Assembly: GCA_961205875.1 (NCBI GenBank)
Contig: OY540810.1
Coordinates: forward strand, 558,001 to 622,000
Direction: 5' to 3'
Length of the DNA stretch: 64,000 nucleotides
Origin: Sialis fuliginosa
Taxonomy: Eukaryota; Arthropoda; Insecta; Megaloptera; Sialidae
Shown: piece by piece, positions 32,389-43,584 of the stretch
Position numbering within the stretch: the stretch's first letter is position 1
How the letters are laid out: each line of letters opens with the position of its first letter
Notes under the pieces: generated by a model
What the model saw: only the letters and a program-made list of their open reading frames with translations
Database searches by the model: none
What the model was told of the DNA's origin: nothing
Position numbers and translations under genes: made by a program

Positions 32389-35328
32389 AGATAATAGTGT
32401 AAGCTACATTTAAAAAAAAAACTGGAGTCTCCTCGATCGCGCCAAGTTGAGATATTAACTATTCAATTTACTTCTTTGTTAGCGTATGAGTTTTAATTTG
32501 TTTTTTTAGTTTTAACTTGTTTTTAAAAAGGGAAGGAGCACGCGAAGGTCTTTAAGTGCGTGATGCTCTTAAAGATAATAGTGTAAGCTACATTTTAAAA
32601 AAAAACTGGAGTCTCTTCGATCGCGCCAAGCTGAGATATTAACTATTCAATTTACTTCTTTGTTAGCGTATGAGTTTTAATTTGTTTTTTTAGTTTTAAC
32701 TTGTTTTTAAAAAGGGAAGGAGCACGCGAAGGTCTTTAAGTGCGTGATGCTCTTAAAGATAATAGTGTAAGCTACATTTTAAAAAAAAACTGGAGTCTCT
32801 TCGATCGCGCCAAGCTGAGATATTAACTATTCAATTTACTTCTTTGTTAGCGTATGAGTTTTAATTTGTTTTTTTAGTTTTAACTTGTTTTTAAAAAGGG
32901 AAGGAGCACGCGAAGGTCTTTAAGTGCGTGATGCTCTTAAAGATAATAGTGTAAGCTACATTTTAAAAAAAAACTGGAGTCTCTTCGATCGCGCCAAGCT
33001 GAGATATTAACTATTCAATTTACTTCTTTGTTAGCGTATGAGTTTTAATTTGTTTTTTTAGTTTTAACTTGTTTTTAAAAAGGGAAGGAGCACGCGAAGG
33101 TCTTTAAGTGCGTGATGCTCTTAAAGATAATAGTGTAAGCTACATTTAAAAAAAAAACTGGAGTCTCTTCGATCGCGCCAAGCTGAGATATTAACTATTC
33201 AATTTACTTCTTTGTTAGCGTATGAGTTTTAATTTGTTTTTTTAGTTTTAACTTGTTTTTAAAAAGGGAAGGAGCACGCGAAGGTCTTTAAGTGCGTGAT
33301 GCTCTTAAAGATAATAGTGTAAGCTACATTTTAAAAAAAACTGGAGTCTCTTCGATCGCGCCAAGCTGAGATATTAACTATTCAATTTACTTCTTTGTTA
33401 GCGTATGAGTTTTAATTTGTTTTTTTAGATTTAACTTGTTTTTAAAAAGGGAAGGAGCACGCGAAGGTCTTTAAGTGCGTGATGCTCTTAAAGATAATAG
33501 TGTAAGCTACATTTAAAAAAAAAACTGGAGTCTCTTCGATCGCGCCAAGCTGAAATATTAACTATTCAATTTACTTCTTTGTTAGCGTATGAGTTTTAAT
33601 TTGTTTTTTTAGTTTTAACTTGTTTTTAAAAAGGGAAGGAGCACGCGAAGGTCTTTAAGTGCGTGATGCTCTTAAAGATAATAGTGTAAGCTACATTTTA
33701 AAAAAAAACTGGAGTCTCTTCGATCGCGCCAAGCTGAGATATTAACTATTCAATTTACTTCTTTGTTAGCGTATGAGTTTTAATTTGTTTTTTTAGTTTT
33801 AACTTGTTTTTAAAAAGGGAAGGAGCACGCGAAGGTCTTTAAGTGCGTGATGCTCTTAAAGATAATAGTGTAAGCTACATTTTAAAAAAAAACTGGAGTC
33901 TCTTCGATCGCGCCAAGCTGAGATATTAACTATTCAATTTACTTCTTTGTTAGCGTATGAGTTTTAATTTGTTTTTTTAGTTTTAACTTGTTTTTAAAAA
34001 TGGAAGGAGCACGCGAAGGTCTTTAAGTGCGTGATGCTCTTAAAGATAATAGTGTAAGTTACATTTAAAAAAAAAAACTGGAGTCTCTTCGATCGCGCCA
34101 AGCTGAGATATTAACTATTCAATTTACTTCTTTGTTAGCGTATGAGTTTTAATTTGTTTTTTTTAGTTTTAACTTGTTTTTAAAAAGGGAAGGAGCACGC
34201 GAAGGTCTTTAAGTGCGTGATGCTCTTAAAGATAATAGTGTAAGCTACATTTTTAAAAAAAACTGGAGTCTCTTCGATCGCGCCAAGCTGAGATATTAAC
34301 TATTCAATTTACTTCTTTGTTAGCGTATGAGTTTTAATTTGTTTTTTTAGTTTTAACTTGTTTTTAAAAAGGGAAGGAGCACGCGAAGGTCTTTAAGTGC
34401 GTGATGCTCTTAAAGATAATAGTGTAAGCTACATTTTAAAAAAAAACTGGAGTCTCTTCGATCGCGCCAAGCTGAGATATTAACTATTCAATTTACTTCT
34501 TTGTTAGCGTATGAGTTTTAATTTGTTTTTTTAGTTTTAACTTGTTTTTAAAAAGGGAAGGAGCACGCGAAGGTCTTTAAGTGCGTGATGCTCTTAAAGA
34601 TAATAGTGTAAGCTACATTTAAAAAAAAAACTGGAGTCTCTTCGATCGCGCCAAGCTGAAATATTAACTATTCAATTTACTTCTTTGTTAGCGTATGAGT
34701 TTTAATTTGTTTTTTTAGTTTTAACTTGTTTTTAAAAAGGGAAGGAGCACGCGAAGGTCTTTAAGTGCGTGATGCTCTTAAAGATAATAGTGTAAGCTAC
34801 ATTTTAAAAAAAAACTGGAGTCTCTTCGATCGCGCCAAGCTGAGATATTAACTATTCAATTTACTTCTTTGTTAGCGTATGAGTTTTAATTTGTTTTTTT
34901 AGTTTTAACTTGTTTTTAAAAAGGGAAGGAGCACGCGAAGGTCTTTAAGTGCGTGATGCTCTTAAAGATAATAGTGTAAGCTACATTTTAAAAAAAAACT
35001 GGAGTCTCTTCGATCGCGCCAAGCTGAGATATTAACTATTCAATTTACTTCTTTGTTAGAGTATGAGTTTTAATTTGTTTTTTTAGTTTTAACTTGTTTT
35101 TAAAAAGGGAAGGAGCACGCGAAGGTCTTTAAGTGCGTGATGCTCTTAAAGATAATAGTGTAAGCTACATTTAAAAAAAAACTGGAGTCTCTTCGATCGC
35201 GCCAAGCTGAGATATTAACTATTCAATTTACTTCTTTGTTAGCGTATGAGTTTTAATTTGTTTTTTTAGTTTTAACTTGTTTTTAAAAAGGGAAGTAGCA
35301 CGCGAAGGTCTTTAAGTGCGTGATGCTC
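32385..35328 (+). repeat. 184-bp satellite array, 16 units
   Basis: Units begin TTAAAGATAATAGTGTAAGC at 32385, 32569, 32753, 32937, 33121, 33305, 33488, 33672, 33856, 34040, 34226, 34410, 34594, 34778, 34962 and 35146. Periods are 183-186 bp and total exactly 16 x 184. Units are nearly identical, differing mainly in A-run length and a few substitutions (GAGATATT versus GAAATATT at 33554 and 34659; GTTAGAGTATG at 35058). A reverse-oriented 161-bp relative lies at 49621-50191. High identity implies recent expansion or homogenisation. No coding frame. Confidence 0.97.
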
Positions 35329-35344
35329 TTAACCCTTAATTGCA
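35329..35344 (-). repeat. Right 16-bp inverted repeat bounding the satellite array
   Basis: TTAACCCTTAATTGCA, exact inverse of 32373-32388. Confidence 0.85.
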
Positions 35345-35607
35345 TCTTGTTAACATTCGTGAACAATGTTTTCAGAGGTATCTATTAGCAAAAATGTACA
35401 ATATTTTTTAGCCTTTGCGATTCTGGCGCCCCAGGCGAGATTTCTTTTGACGCCCCCCCCCCTTTCCACCGCCACAGTGACGATCATTAAAAATTATCCG
35501 CACAAAAAAAAAAGGCGTGAGAAAATTATCTTGTTATTAATTCATTAGTGTAATATAATAATATAATATAACATATAATTGATAAATAATATATAATATA
35601 ACTAAAA

Positions 35608-35935
35608 TTATATAAAAGATTTCTTCCTGGCTTTCATATCTGCAAAATTATCGATTGCTGTCTCAAAATTGAGGTTTGCTACAACCTTATTTTCAATTGA
35701 AAGAATAGCCAAATTATTCAACCTATCTTCTATCATAGCCGATTGCAAATAAGTTTTTATGAATTATTTTAATTTACTAAAACTTCTTTCACCACTAGCT
35801 ACACTAACCGGAATTGTTACAAGAATTAGCAAAGCCACCCACAGATTTGGCACTGTGCTTTTCAAGTTTTGTAAAAAAATGTTTAATAAATAATTTATTT
35901 TTGATATTAAGCATTTTATTAAGTAAAATGAATTA
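35608..35935 (-). pseudogene. hAT transposase C-terminal fragment (dimerisation region), decayed
   Basis: Reading the minus strand from about 35935 down, an open stretch translates through VPNLWVALLILV and TIPVSVASGERSFSKLK. It then hits an in-frame TAA (35766-35764) and continues FIKTYLQSAMIEDRLNNLAI, LSIENKVVANLNFETAIDNF, ADMKARKKSFI and a stop at 35610-35608. The VASGERSFSKLK and ERLNNLAILSIE blocks are the hallmark of the C-terminal dimerisation region of hAT transposases (zinc-finger MYM-type-1-like group). The catalytic core and BED finger are absent, since the satellite array occupies the expected place. It lies inside the 32020-36095 element, so the element descends from an autonomous one. 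Identity was recognised from memory of the family, not by search. Confidence 0.88.
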
Positions 35936-36103
35936 TTTTGCAGAAAAAATCAAAACTATTATTCAAAAAATATATATAGCTTAAATTTGGCGCCCTAGAA
36001 CAGAACATAGAAAAAAAGTTTAAAATAATTGGCGCCCCCACAAAATTAGCGCCCCAGGCTATCGCCTGGGTCGCCTGGCCGTTCGGCCGGCCCTGACGAA
36101 CTT

Positions 36104-36650
36104 GATTGAAAATTAAGTAATTTGAAAATAACGATTTTACGGCCATCATTTGCAGATTTTTATCTTAATGATTGTAATAGATATTAAAATATAATAACAT
36201 TTATAAAGAGGAAACTAAGAATTTTAGAATTACTACTTAATAAGAAGTATTTTATTTTTCCCTATTCAGTACCGTATCTTTTAAGGAGGAATGGGGTATA
36301 AAATCAAAGACAAAGGTAATTTTAAAATTCACAAATATCTGCGCTGTAAATTTTGTAATAGAAACTTTCCCCTAATAAAAACATTTTATAAAAGATTGTA
36401 AATATAAAATTGAAGGTAGCAAAAACTGAAATGTAATTAACTGTTCTTAAATATTAGAAATTCTTCTTCAAGACTCACTCATTTAAATGCACATATCTTC
36501 TAAATTAGTCATATTTTTCTCACTTCACATCTGCCTACCAGAAATTAATAAAAAATTTACATACTTACTTGCAAATTATTTTTTTGATTATGTATATTCA
36601 AAGGTGTTTTAACAATTCAACATTCTTAGCATATTACATTTGTTTTATAT
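36104..36650. other. No gene seen
   Basis: AT-rich DNA after the hAT element. A donor-like GTAAGTATG on the minus strand near 36570 has no exon-like sequence upstream of it. Confidence 0.5.
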
Positions 36651-37032
36651 ATAAGGTACTGGCACCAGTCTTGGACAATAATACACCAGTGTTGGACACT
36701 GTACTAAATTAGAAATATTTGTTGATATTCATACAATCATAATCTATAGACATTTAACTATCTTACAGCTTAATTTGATGACAATCGGTCAATGGGTGTC
36801 AAAATGGTGGATATTTAAACTAATTAATTATTAGTGTAATGTATTTATTAATTATTATATTTTCATAGCAACAATTTTACCATTTTGTAATCATTAGTAA
36901 GTGTCCATCACTGGATGATGCCCATTACTGTGTTTACTTTGTCCATTACTGGCGAAAAACCATAAACAATATTTGCGAATTTTGGTAATTAAATTGGTTT
37001 AATAAAAATTTTTACAACTTTATATACCTTTA
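36651..37032 (-). mobile_element. MITE-A copy
   Basis: Begins TAAGGTACTGGCACCAGTCT and has ACACCAGTGTTGGACACTGT, GTGTCCATCACTGGATGATG and TTTGCGAATTTTGGTAATTA. It ends near ATATACCTTTA, a degraded terminus. Confidence 0.8.
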
Positions 37033-37770
37033 TATTTAATATTTATCGTTAATAGTTAATCGTGATAGTGAAATGATTTTACTTTACTCTTAATTTCGAA
37101 TATGGCAAAATATGACGACGGTGATAAGTGTAAATTATAATATGTATGTATTCTATCTGACCTAACCTCAAATCTATAGATATGATTTTCGTTGCATTCG
37201 CAGCATGCAATCAATATCAAAAAAATTAAAATCTTTTGAAAAATATTGTACAGTCAATGAGATGAATACAAATATTACAAATGCTCTAATTCATTCTACA
37301 AAAACTTTCAAAAATATGTTCGTTTACGCCATGACTCGAAGGAGGAGAAAAAATTACGAATAAACGAAACTCGGCATTTCAGATAAACGAGTCCCAACTG
37401 TAGTTCAAATCAATTATAAAATAATAAAACACCAATTCTTTCTGAATAATATATGATCCTAAAACACGCACTAAATTTTAAGAATCTCATTGTTGTATCT
37501 TTAATAATAATTTATTGTGAGAAGTAGAACAAAAAAACAAAAAAATATACAATATTCCCATATGCATATACCTATCTCACTCATTACCATTGTAATTACA
37601 TTTACATACATCAGTATGTCTTTGTTCCTCAGATAGCGCAATTATTTTCGACGTATTTTGTTATCTAGAAAGCCATGAGAACAGTTGAAGTAACTCTTAC
37701 CGCTAAATTTCTTTCTGTCGCTGCTAAATCGAGAGTGCTGTGGTTTTATAATATTTATGAAGATGATTTT
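37033..37770. other. No gene seen
   Basis: AT-rich. A 23-nt minus-strand stretch near 37710-37732 is bounded by AG and GTAAGAG but is too short and lacks context to call an exon. Confidence 0.45.
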
Positions 37771-38412
37771 GCTTCCTCGCAATATATATCGAAGATACGA
37801 GAAGCTTTGTGATCGTTTTAGAATGAGATAAAAAAAATGTTCTCCGATTTTAAAATTTTAAATTGATCTATCCGTTTCACGTCAAGGCAAACACTTTTCG
37901 TTCCGTGTCTGTCTGTCTGTCTGTCCCCCGAATCCTTGTCACACGCATAACTCATGAATCACTGAAGCGATATTGTTGAAACTTGGTCGGATGGTTGAGT
38001 CTGGCTTGAGGACGGTCCCATTTCAAAATCATCAAAATCGTGTGTAAGGGGGAGGGGTGACATCAAGAACGACACATGTTACGTGAAAATTTTATAGAAT
38101 ATTTTTTGTAGAGCATTAAATTTCCTATAATAAGGGTCTACTACGTTTGTTGTAAAATATTCCCTTACAAAGATTTATCTCAATTTATTTTAAAAATTCG
38201 TGTTTTGTTTTTCTAAATTGATATTTGCTTGGACATATTAAATGTCAAAATTTCGAACTAATATTTTTTAGTAAAATTGTATAAAAATTAAATGACTAAC
38301 CAATTCCTGGAAATTTATATAAACACTATCGGTTTTTATTTAAATTGTTGAATAATTAACTATCTTTGGTGAATTTAGCACGAGGAAGCACTGTGCATTT
38401 ACTTGGCAGATG
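37771..38412 (-). mobile_element. Retroposon-G copy
   Basis: Plus-strand text from GCTTCCTCGCAATATATATC to CATTTACTTGGCAGATG, with an internal deletion after ACATATTAAATGTC that removes the GTCATTTTGACG steps. A-tail of four (read on the minus strand). Confidence 0.85.
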
Positions 38413-38930
38413 TTTTTTTAGCTTTAGGCTGTTTACTAAATCACTATTTAAACAATATTCTATAATAACTAACTATTGTCAATATATAATTAAGTTTTAT
38501 AATACAACGGGTACGGAACACTAAGGGCGCACTTCTTACTCGCACTTGTCCGTCTTTATTTAGTTATTAAAAAAAATTAAATCACTATTAAAATAATTAA
38601 TTCATTTGTTTTTAAATGATTCAAAGACATTTTTCTGTCAGTTGAAATGATCAAAGAAATTCAAATAAAATGAGAACATGTTCAAAGCGATACTAACAAG
38701 CGTTTAATTTTCTGAATACAGTATTTGACAGGTCTGTGTCTTCATATTTGTCAACCGGGCACAGAAATGCAGCATTTTGTTACTATTGGCACTTCATCAA
38801 AAAATTTTCAACACACTGAAACTTTTTGTAAGTAACGTAGAAAAACATTTACAAAAAATTTTGATTTATTATTATTAAAAGTCTATCTGGGTGGCCGTTA
38901 ACATTTTCATTGATTGGTTTTAATTATATA
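38413..38930. other. No gene seen
   Basis: AT-rich; no supported frame or family. Confidence 0.5.
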
Positions 38931-39052
38931 AGGTACTGGCACCAGTCTTGTATCATACATACCCCAGTGTATAATTAATTATTATTTTAACATAACAACT
39001 GCAACACAATGTTAAAAATTTTACCATTTTTTATTTTATAACATTTTGTAAT
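38931..39052 (-). mobile_element. MITE-A fragment, internally deleted
   Basis: TAAGGTACTGGCACCAGTCT and ATACCCCAGTGTATAATTA, then TTTATAACATTTTGTAAT; most of the interior is gone. Confidence 0.7.
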
Positions 39053-39333
39053 AGTCCGAGAGGTGAGGGACAAAATATTGCAACTAACTACTTTATAAAG
39101 GTTGATTTTTTGATATTACGTCATATTTGTGGTGTAGAGATACAGCCTGCCGTCAGTCAGCTAGTTTCGTTAGCGTTTGGCGCAGGGGCGGCTTTATTTT
39201 TGTAAAAATGTTGCAACTACTTTATAAAATCTGAAAATTTATTTGTAAGCAGTATACTAATTGTAAGTAAGAACCCCTTTTATCATAGTCAGCCTACAAA
39301 ATCTTGCAATCGGGCGTGTAAGTTAAACACGTA
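39053..39333. other. No gene seen
   Basis: Mixed-composition spacer; repeated TTGCAACTA(A)CTACTTTATAAA near 39075 and 39210 suggests a diverged duplication of about 130 bp. Confidence 0.4.
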
Positions 39334-39443
39334 AATCAACTTTACTTTACGTTTTGAAGGTAGTACAATCAGAATTTGCTCTTATCTCGTACACGATTTT
39401 TCGACGGTATTACAATACTTCCATTTCTTCAGAACATGGAAGT
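39334..39443 (+). mobile_element. Family F fragment, right end
   Basis: TTTACGTTTTGAAGGTAGTA to AGAACATGGAAGT, the last 110 bp of the family. Confidence 0.8.
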
Positions 39444-39496
39444 AAAAATAAATATTGACTGTTCTTAAGTTCTTAAAAATAATTATTTAATATAAT

Positions 39497-39785
39497 TAGA
39501 GATTGGAAAAATAGTTGTTATTTTCAATGAAATAGTTACTAGTTGAATTTTTTTCGGAAAATAGTTGGTAAATAGTTTTTTTTACGATTTAATAATAATT
39601 AGTGCAAACGAAGCAGCAAAAAGTGTCGCAAATAGTTTTAAAATAGTCGGAAAGATAGTTGCAAATAGTTGATTTCAAATTGTGTTCAATCAAACCAGTT
39701 TTCTAAAAACGGTGGAGATATGTAATCAAAATTACAATAAATGCATTTTTACGCAATAGTTGAAAAACTATTTTTCCAATCTCTA
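39497..39785. mobile_element. Family W hAT MITE, 8-bp target duplication
   Basis: Ends TAGAGATTGGAAAAATAGTT and its inverse; both flanks AATATAAT (39489-39496, 39786-39793). The 289-bp interior includes AGTGCAAACGAAGCAGCAAA and CCAGTTTTCTAAAAACGGTG. A second copy in inverse orientation is at 58810-59081. Non-coding. Confidence 0.88.
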
Positions 39786-39793
39786 AATATAAT

Positions 39794-40355
39794 AGATAAA
39801 AAAATATTTTTTTACTATTACAAAAAAAGTAATATCCGCACTTTTACTTGCGAATTCTGAAAATAGTGTAAATATACTATAGTGACCTTAAAACATATAA
39901 ATATGTTGTAATTTTTGATTTTGATTTTCGGATCGATTACAATAACTTCCAGTTGGGAAGTTAATAAACAATTAATTAAAACAAACAAAGCCAAAGAAAA
40001 TTAATAACAACTGAACCAACAACACATGAAGAAGCGACTGGTTGCATTTCTTTCACGAACTGTTGATGGATATGCGAATTACACAAAGAAAAATAATTAA
40101 AGATCTCTGCAGGACGTTGACCATCATGGCATCATTTCAAATTACATCGCCGACTATTTATTTACATTTATCTGATGTTAGATTTATGACGAGTCATCTA
40201 AGTAAGATATTAATTGAAAAAGGAACTATTATTTTTGGCCGTGGTATGGTTTACATGTCCAAACAGACAGAACTCTGGTATATTTGAGTGTTAATAGATT
40301 GCGCTAATGCATATGGATATGAAGATATCATACTAATAACAAATAAATATTGGAA
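39794..40355. other. No supported gene; weak 81-aa ORF at 40042-40287
   Basis: Less AT-rich than its flanks. The plus-strand ORF at 40042-40287 begins MHFFHELLMDMRITQRK and ends YMSKQTELWYI; a second ATG at 40026 gives a 24-residue frame, MKKRLVAFLSRT onward. Neither matches a family I know, and no splice sites or second copy support them. It may be a small unknown gene, an exon or a relic. Confidence 0.25.
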
Positions 40356-40870
40356 TCTATATATATAAAAATGAATGTTCGTTGGTATGTGACATAGACT
40401 CCGGAATTACTGAACCGATTTCAATGCGGTTTTCACCAATAGTCAGATAATTTTTACGAGCAGCATCGTGGATAATAATATTTTATGAAAATCTAAGATT
40501 TAACATCAAAAGATTGAAAATAATCTTTTGCATAGCGTCTTTTGTTTCTATGATGTTATAGCGAAGAAGTGTCATTTATAGAAAAACACAGTAGCCATGG
40601 AATATAAGACGCTGAAAACAATTACTATATGCATTTTACAATATAAATAAACGAATTTTTATAAATTACAATAAAGAACTTCCAAGAAAGGTAACCTATT
40701 TATTTATTTTTGATTTTCATACAAATTCTAAGACCTGGTGTTTCCTGGGAGAAAATATAATTTTAGACGATTTTTTCAATAACTACTGAATTGATTTTAT
40801 TCCGGTTTTCACTAATGGATAGGTTAAGTTTAGGTGTATAATTTGTGGATATTTTAGGTAAATTTCATGA
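40356..40870 (+). mobile_element. Helitron-like dispersed element, copy 2
   Basis: Begins TCTATATATATAAAAATG and includes CTGAACCGATTTCAATGCGG, CCATGGAATATAAGACGC and AGACCTGGTGTTTCCTGG. Inverse of 367-905. Confidence 0.65.
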
Positions 40871-41448
40871 AACCGGAAAAAAAACAATTCGTAGTGAACC
40901 GTGTGCTGTTAGCATGTTGGGTGGGCATGTCGGGTGGGCATGATTACTTTATATTTTTTCAATAACAGCTGATTAGTTTCTATAACACCTTCTTGTGGGA
41001 CATCCTGTATGTTATATGTCACTAACGTTAGGTTAGAATACAAACAAAACTATAATTTATTAAATAACAGTAAATATTTGTGTATGTATATATGTTTCTT
41101 ATAGCTTTACTTGTCTTAAGTCATTAATTCTTACTTACAAAGCGACTCAGTCAGTTGAAATAAAACAAGACTCTTAATTAAATTTTGCCGGGTATTTGAT
41201 GAATTATTATTATAGGAAACTTACTGCTTTGTGGACAAGTTGATGATGTAATATTTTTTTATAATAGAATTGTTTTTTACAGTGCCTTAACTAATTTAGC
41301 TATTCAAAAAAAGATTAAATCAAAATTGCTATATCAAATTAATTTGAATGACTTATTTCTGAAAAATAATTAAAATTTACAGCACAAAAATGTTAATAAT
41401 AAGATAGATATTGTTTACACCTAGAAGATATTATAAAAAAAAACATAT
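40871..41448. other. No gene seen
   Basis: AT-rich with a GGGTGGGCATG duplication near 40918-40942; no frame supported. Confidence 0.5.
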
Positions 41449-41920
41449 GCCAAGTAAATGCACAGTGCTTCCTCGTGCTAAATTCACCAAATGTAGTTAA
41501 TGACTGTTAAATCCCATGATTGAATTTAACGATTAACATAGTTGGTTGTGAAAGCTGTTTTTTGATAGAAACAAAATAAGAATAACAATATGTGAAAATT
41601 TATAGATTAAAATATATATATCGTCGTAAAAAATAAAAATACTTAATAATTTGTCAGTGTTTCATTTAAAAGTCAGCAAAAATACATAAGTATTTAGTTT
41701 TACACACTAAATATTTATCAATGACATTTAATATATCCAAGCAAATATCAATTTAGAAAAACAAAACACGAATTTAAAAAAATAAATTAAGATAAATCTT
41801 TGTAAGGGAATATTTTACAACAAACGTTGTAGACCCATATTATAGGAAATTTAATGCTCTACAAAAAATAGTCTATAAAATTTTCACGTAACATGTGTCG
41901 TTCTTGAGATATCTTGAAAA
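41449..41920 (+). mobile_element. Retroposon-G copy, interior replaced
   Basis: 5' end ATGCCAAGTAAATGCACAGT at 41449, then about 200 bp of unrelated AT-rich DNA, then family sequence from GACATTTAATATATCCAAGC to TGTCGTTCTTGAGATATCTT. The 3' end is missing. Confidence 0.75.
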
Positions 41921-42176
41921 AAAAATTATTAGATAAAAAAAATACAGCTGGTATAGAATATTTATCATTTATTTAAATTAAAAAACTCGAAAATGAGCTT
42001 AATTAAATTTTGATGAACAAAAAAAAGACTTTAATCTAGAAGCCCGATTTAAAGCGAAACAAAAAATTATTTTTGTAAATTTTATTTCGTAACAAAATTT
42101 TTTAAAGCCCTCTTTTTACTTAAACTAAATAAATAAATAAATACACCTTAACCACAAGAAAACAATGTGATTCGAT

Positions 42177-42209
42177 ACGTGTTTCGACTTCACAAGAAGT
42201 CCTCATCAG
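42177..42209 (-). ncRNA. Hammerhead-like motif, family 2
   Basis: Minus strand: CTGATGA, one G, 6-bp stem GACTTC/GAAGTC with loop TTGT, then GAAACACGTA. The stem is perfect. Bases outside the core do not give an obvious stem I, so this copy is less convincing as a ribozyme. Confidence 0.45.
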
Positions 42210-42664
42210 GAGCCTAAAAAGTTATATTTTCTTTAACAAAGCGATATTATTTATATATAGTTTTTTTTTACCTAAATTTATTTTAGTTACGCCGCCACTG
42301 CATATATCAATTATATATATAAAATATTTTGAACAATATTAATCAGTATTGTTTTTGTTCCAATGATTACTATCAACAAAGTTATTTTCAAATTTAAGTA
42401 AATTAATTTTCTTTATTCATTATTATAGCATTTTTTTTTAATATTACCCATAATACTGAATGAAATAATTTAAAAAAATGAATCATTCATATTAATTAAT
42501 TATTGATTATCGATTTGCAATTCATTGATTGATAAAATATTATGTATTTGTTGACTGGAACATTAAGCAATAATTATATGATTAAGAATTATTATTGTAG
42601 TATAATATAAAAATAAATCATTTAAGGTTATCGTTATTTAATTAAATTGACCATATTTTTATTT
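42210..42664. other. No gene seen
   Basis: Very AT-rich; no frame or repeat family. Confidence 0.5.
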
Positions 42665-42745
42665 AAAAGTATTTATTTTTTAGAGGTTTGGTCATTGGTT
42701 TATTTAAAAAAATATAAACATATTTCTTTAAAATATTATATTTCA

Positions 42746-42775
42746 GACGTTTCGACCATTGTTAGTCTTCATCAG
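42746..42775 (-). ncRNA. Hammerhead-like motif, family 3 (left arm)
   Basis: Minus strand: CTGATGA, one A, stem GACTA/TGGTC (one G-T pair) with loop ACAA, then GAAACGTC. The sequence after the core is TG, which can pair with CA just before CTGATGA as a minimal stem I. Confidence 0.5.
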
Positions 42776-42967
42776 TGTCTTACTCCTGTAATATTCTACA
42801 TATTATGCCTTTAATAATATTATATTGTAAGTTAACAATGTATCCATTTTCTAACTAATGTAGTACTGTTTCAAACTTCCTACATTAGTTAGAAAATGGA
42901 TACATTGTTAACTTACAATATAATATTATTAAAGGAATAATATGTAGAATATTACAGGAGTAAGACA

Positions 42968-42997
42968 CTGATGAAGACTAACAATGGTCGAAACGTC
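42968..42997 (+). ncRNA. Hammerhead-like motif, family 3 (right arm)
   Basis: Same motif on the plus strand, identical in sequence to the copy in the left arm. Confidence 0.5.
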
Positions 42998-43080
42998 TGA
43001 AATATAATATTTTAAAGAAATATGTTTATATTTTTTTAAATAAACCAATAACCAAACCTCTAAAAAATAAATACTTTTAT

Positions 43081-43584
43081 TTAATTAAATACATATATTG
43101 GATAACAGGAAGAACTCATGTCAAAAAAATCGATATTTTTTTCTCTCGCTCTCGTTACGAAATAAAATATATAATATAAAATAAATAAATAAATAAATCC
43201 CCCCACATAGATTACCCCGTAGTCCTTAAAATTTTTCATCAGTTATCATGAATCAGTAATACATACCAACTTTAGTATTAAAGATTCATTTTCCCATGTA
43301 ATTTAAATCGAAAACGAGACCCCCTTAAAATTGATAATTTTTGCTTACCTAGTATGTCATTCTATATACATATTTTACAGCTATGGGTTTTAATAAAAAT
43401 TATAATGCCCTAATTATATAGGTACAGTTGCCTGTCCTCCACTTACAAAAGAATAGGTTAATTTTATGCATAAACCTCGCATTTTTGCACTGATAAAATC
43501 TTGCAAAACCAGACTTGCACTATTAAATGTTACCTCATAGTATAATTACATACATATTTTTCAATTATATACACTTTTCTCTCG
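43081..43584. other. No gene seen
   Basis: AT-rich, with CCCC patches near 43200 and 43320; nothing supported. Confidence 0.5.

Larger units (their letters stand above)
32020..36095 (-). mobile_element. hAT element with 8-bp target duplication, carrying a satellite array
   Basis: Ends CAGAGCCGGCC and, inverted, CAGGGCCGGCC. Both flanks read ACGAACTT (32012-32019, 36096-36103), a perfect 8-bp duplication typical of hAT. Inside, from left: two family Y ends (about 32085-32175), the 184-bp array (32385-35328) between inverted 16-mers, a second copy of the left subterminal 33 bp (32028-32060 repeated at 35411-35443), a decayed transposase C-terminus on the minus strand, and a GC-rich right end (GCGCCCCAGGCTATCGCC). 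The repeated left subterminus suggests a composite of two related copies mobilised as one unit, or an internal duplication. Confidence 0.85.
42665..43080. mobile_element. Long palindrome carrying two Penelope-type motifs (family 3)
   Basis: Two arms of about 200 bp, nearly identical in inverse orientation, are separated by 16 bp (42864-42879). Landmarks: TTTAGAGGTTTGGTCATTGG left, CCAATAACCAAACCTC right. Each arm holds one hammerhead-like motif, pointing outward from the centre. Very few mismatches, so the arrangement is recent or kept by gene conversion. No reverse transcriptase frame. Confidence 0.85.

Noticed and set aside
32385-35328. Regular direct repeats considered as a CRISPR-like array
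   Set aside because: Unit length is 184 bp with no unique spacers; it is a satellite in an insect genome.
35919-36149. 76-aa minus ORF
   Set aside because: It runs across the right end of the hAT element and its target duplication into flanking DNA, in a frame different from the transposase relic.
37700-37745. Possible 23-nt exon between an AG and GTAAGAG on the minus strand
   Set aside because: Too short, weak pyrimidine tract and no second evidence.
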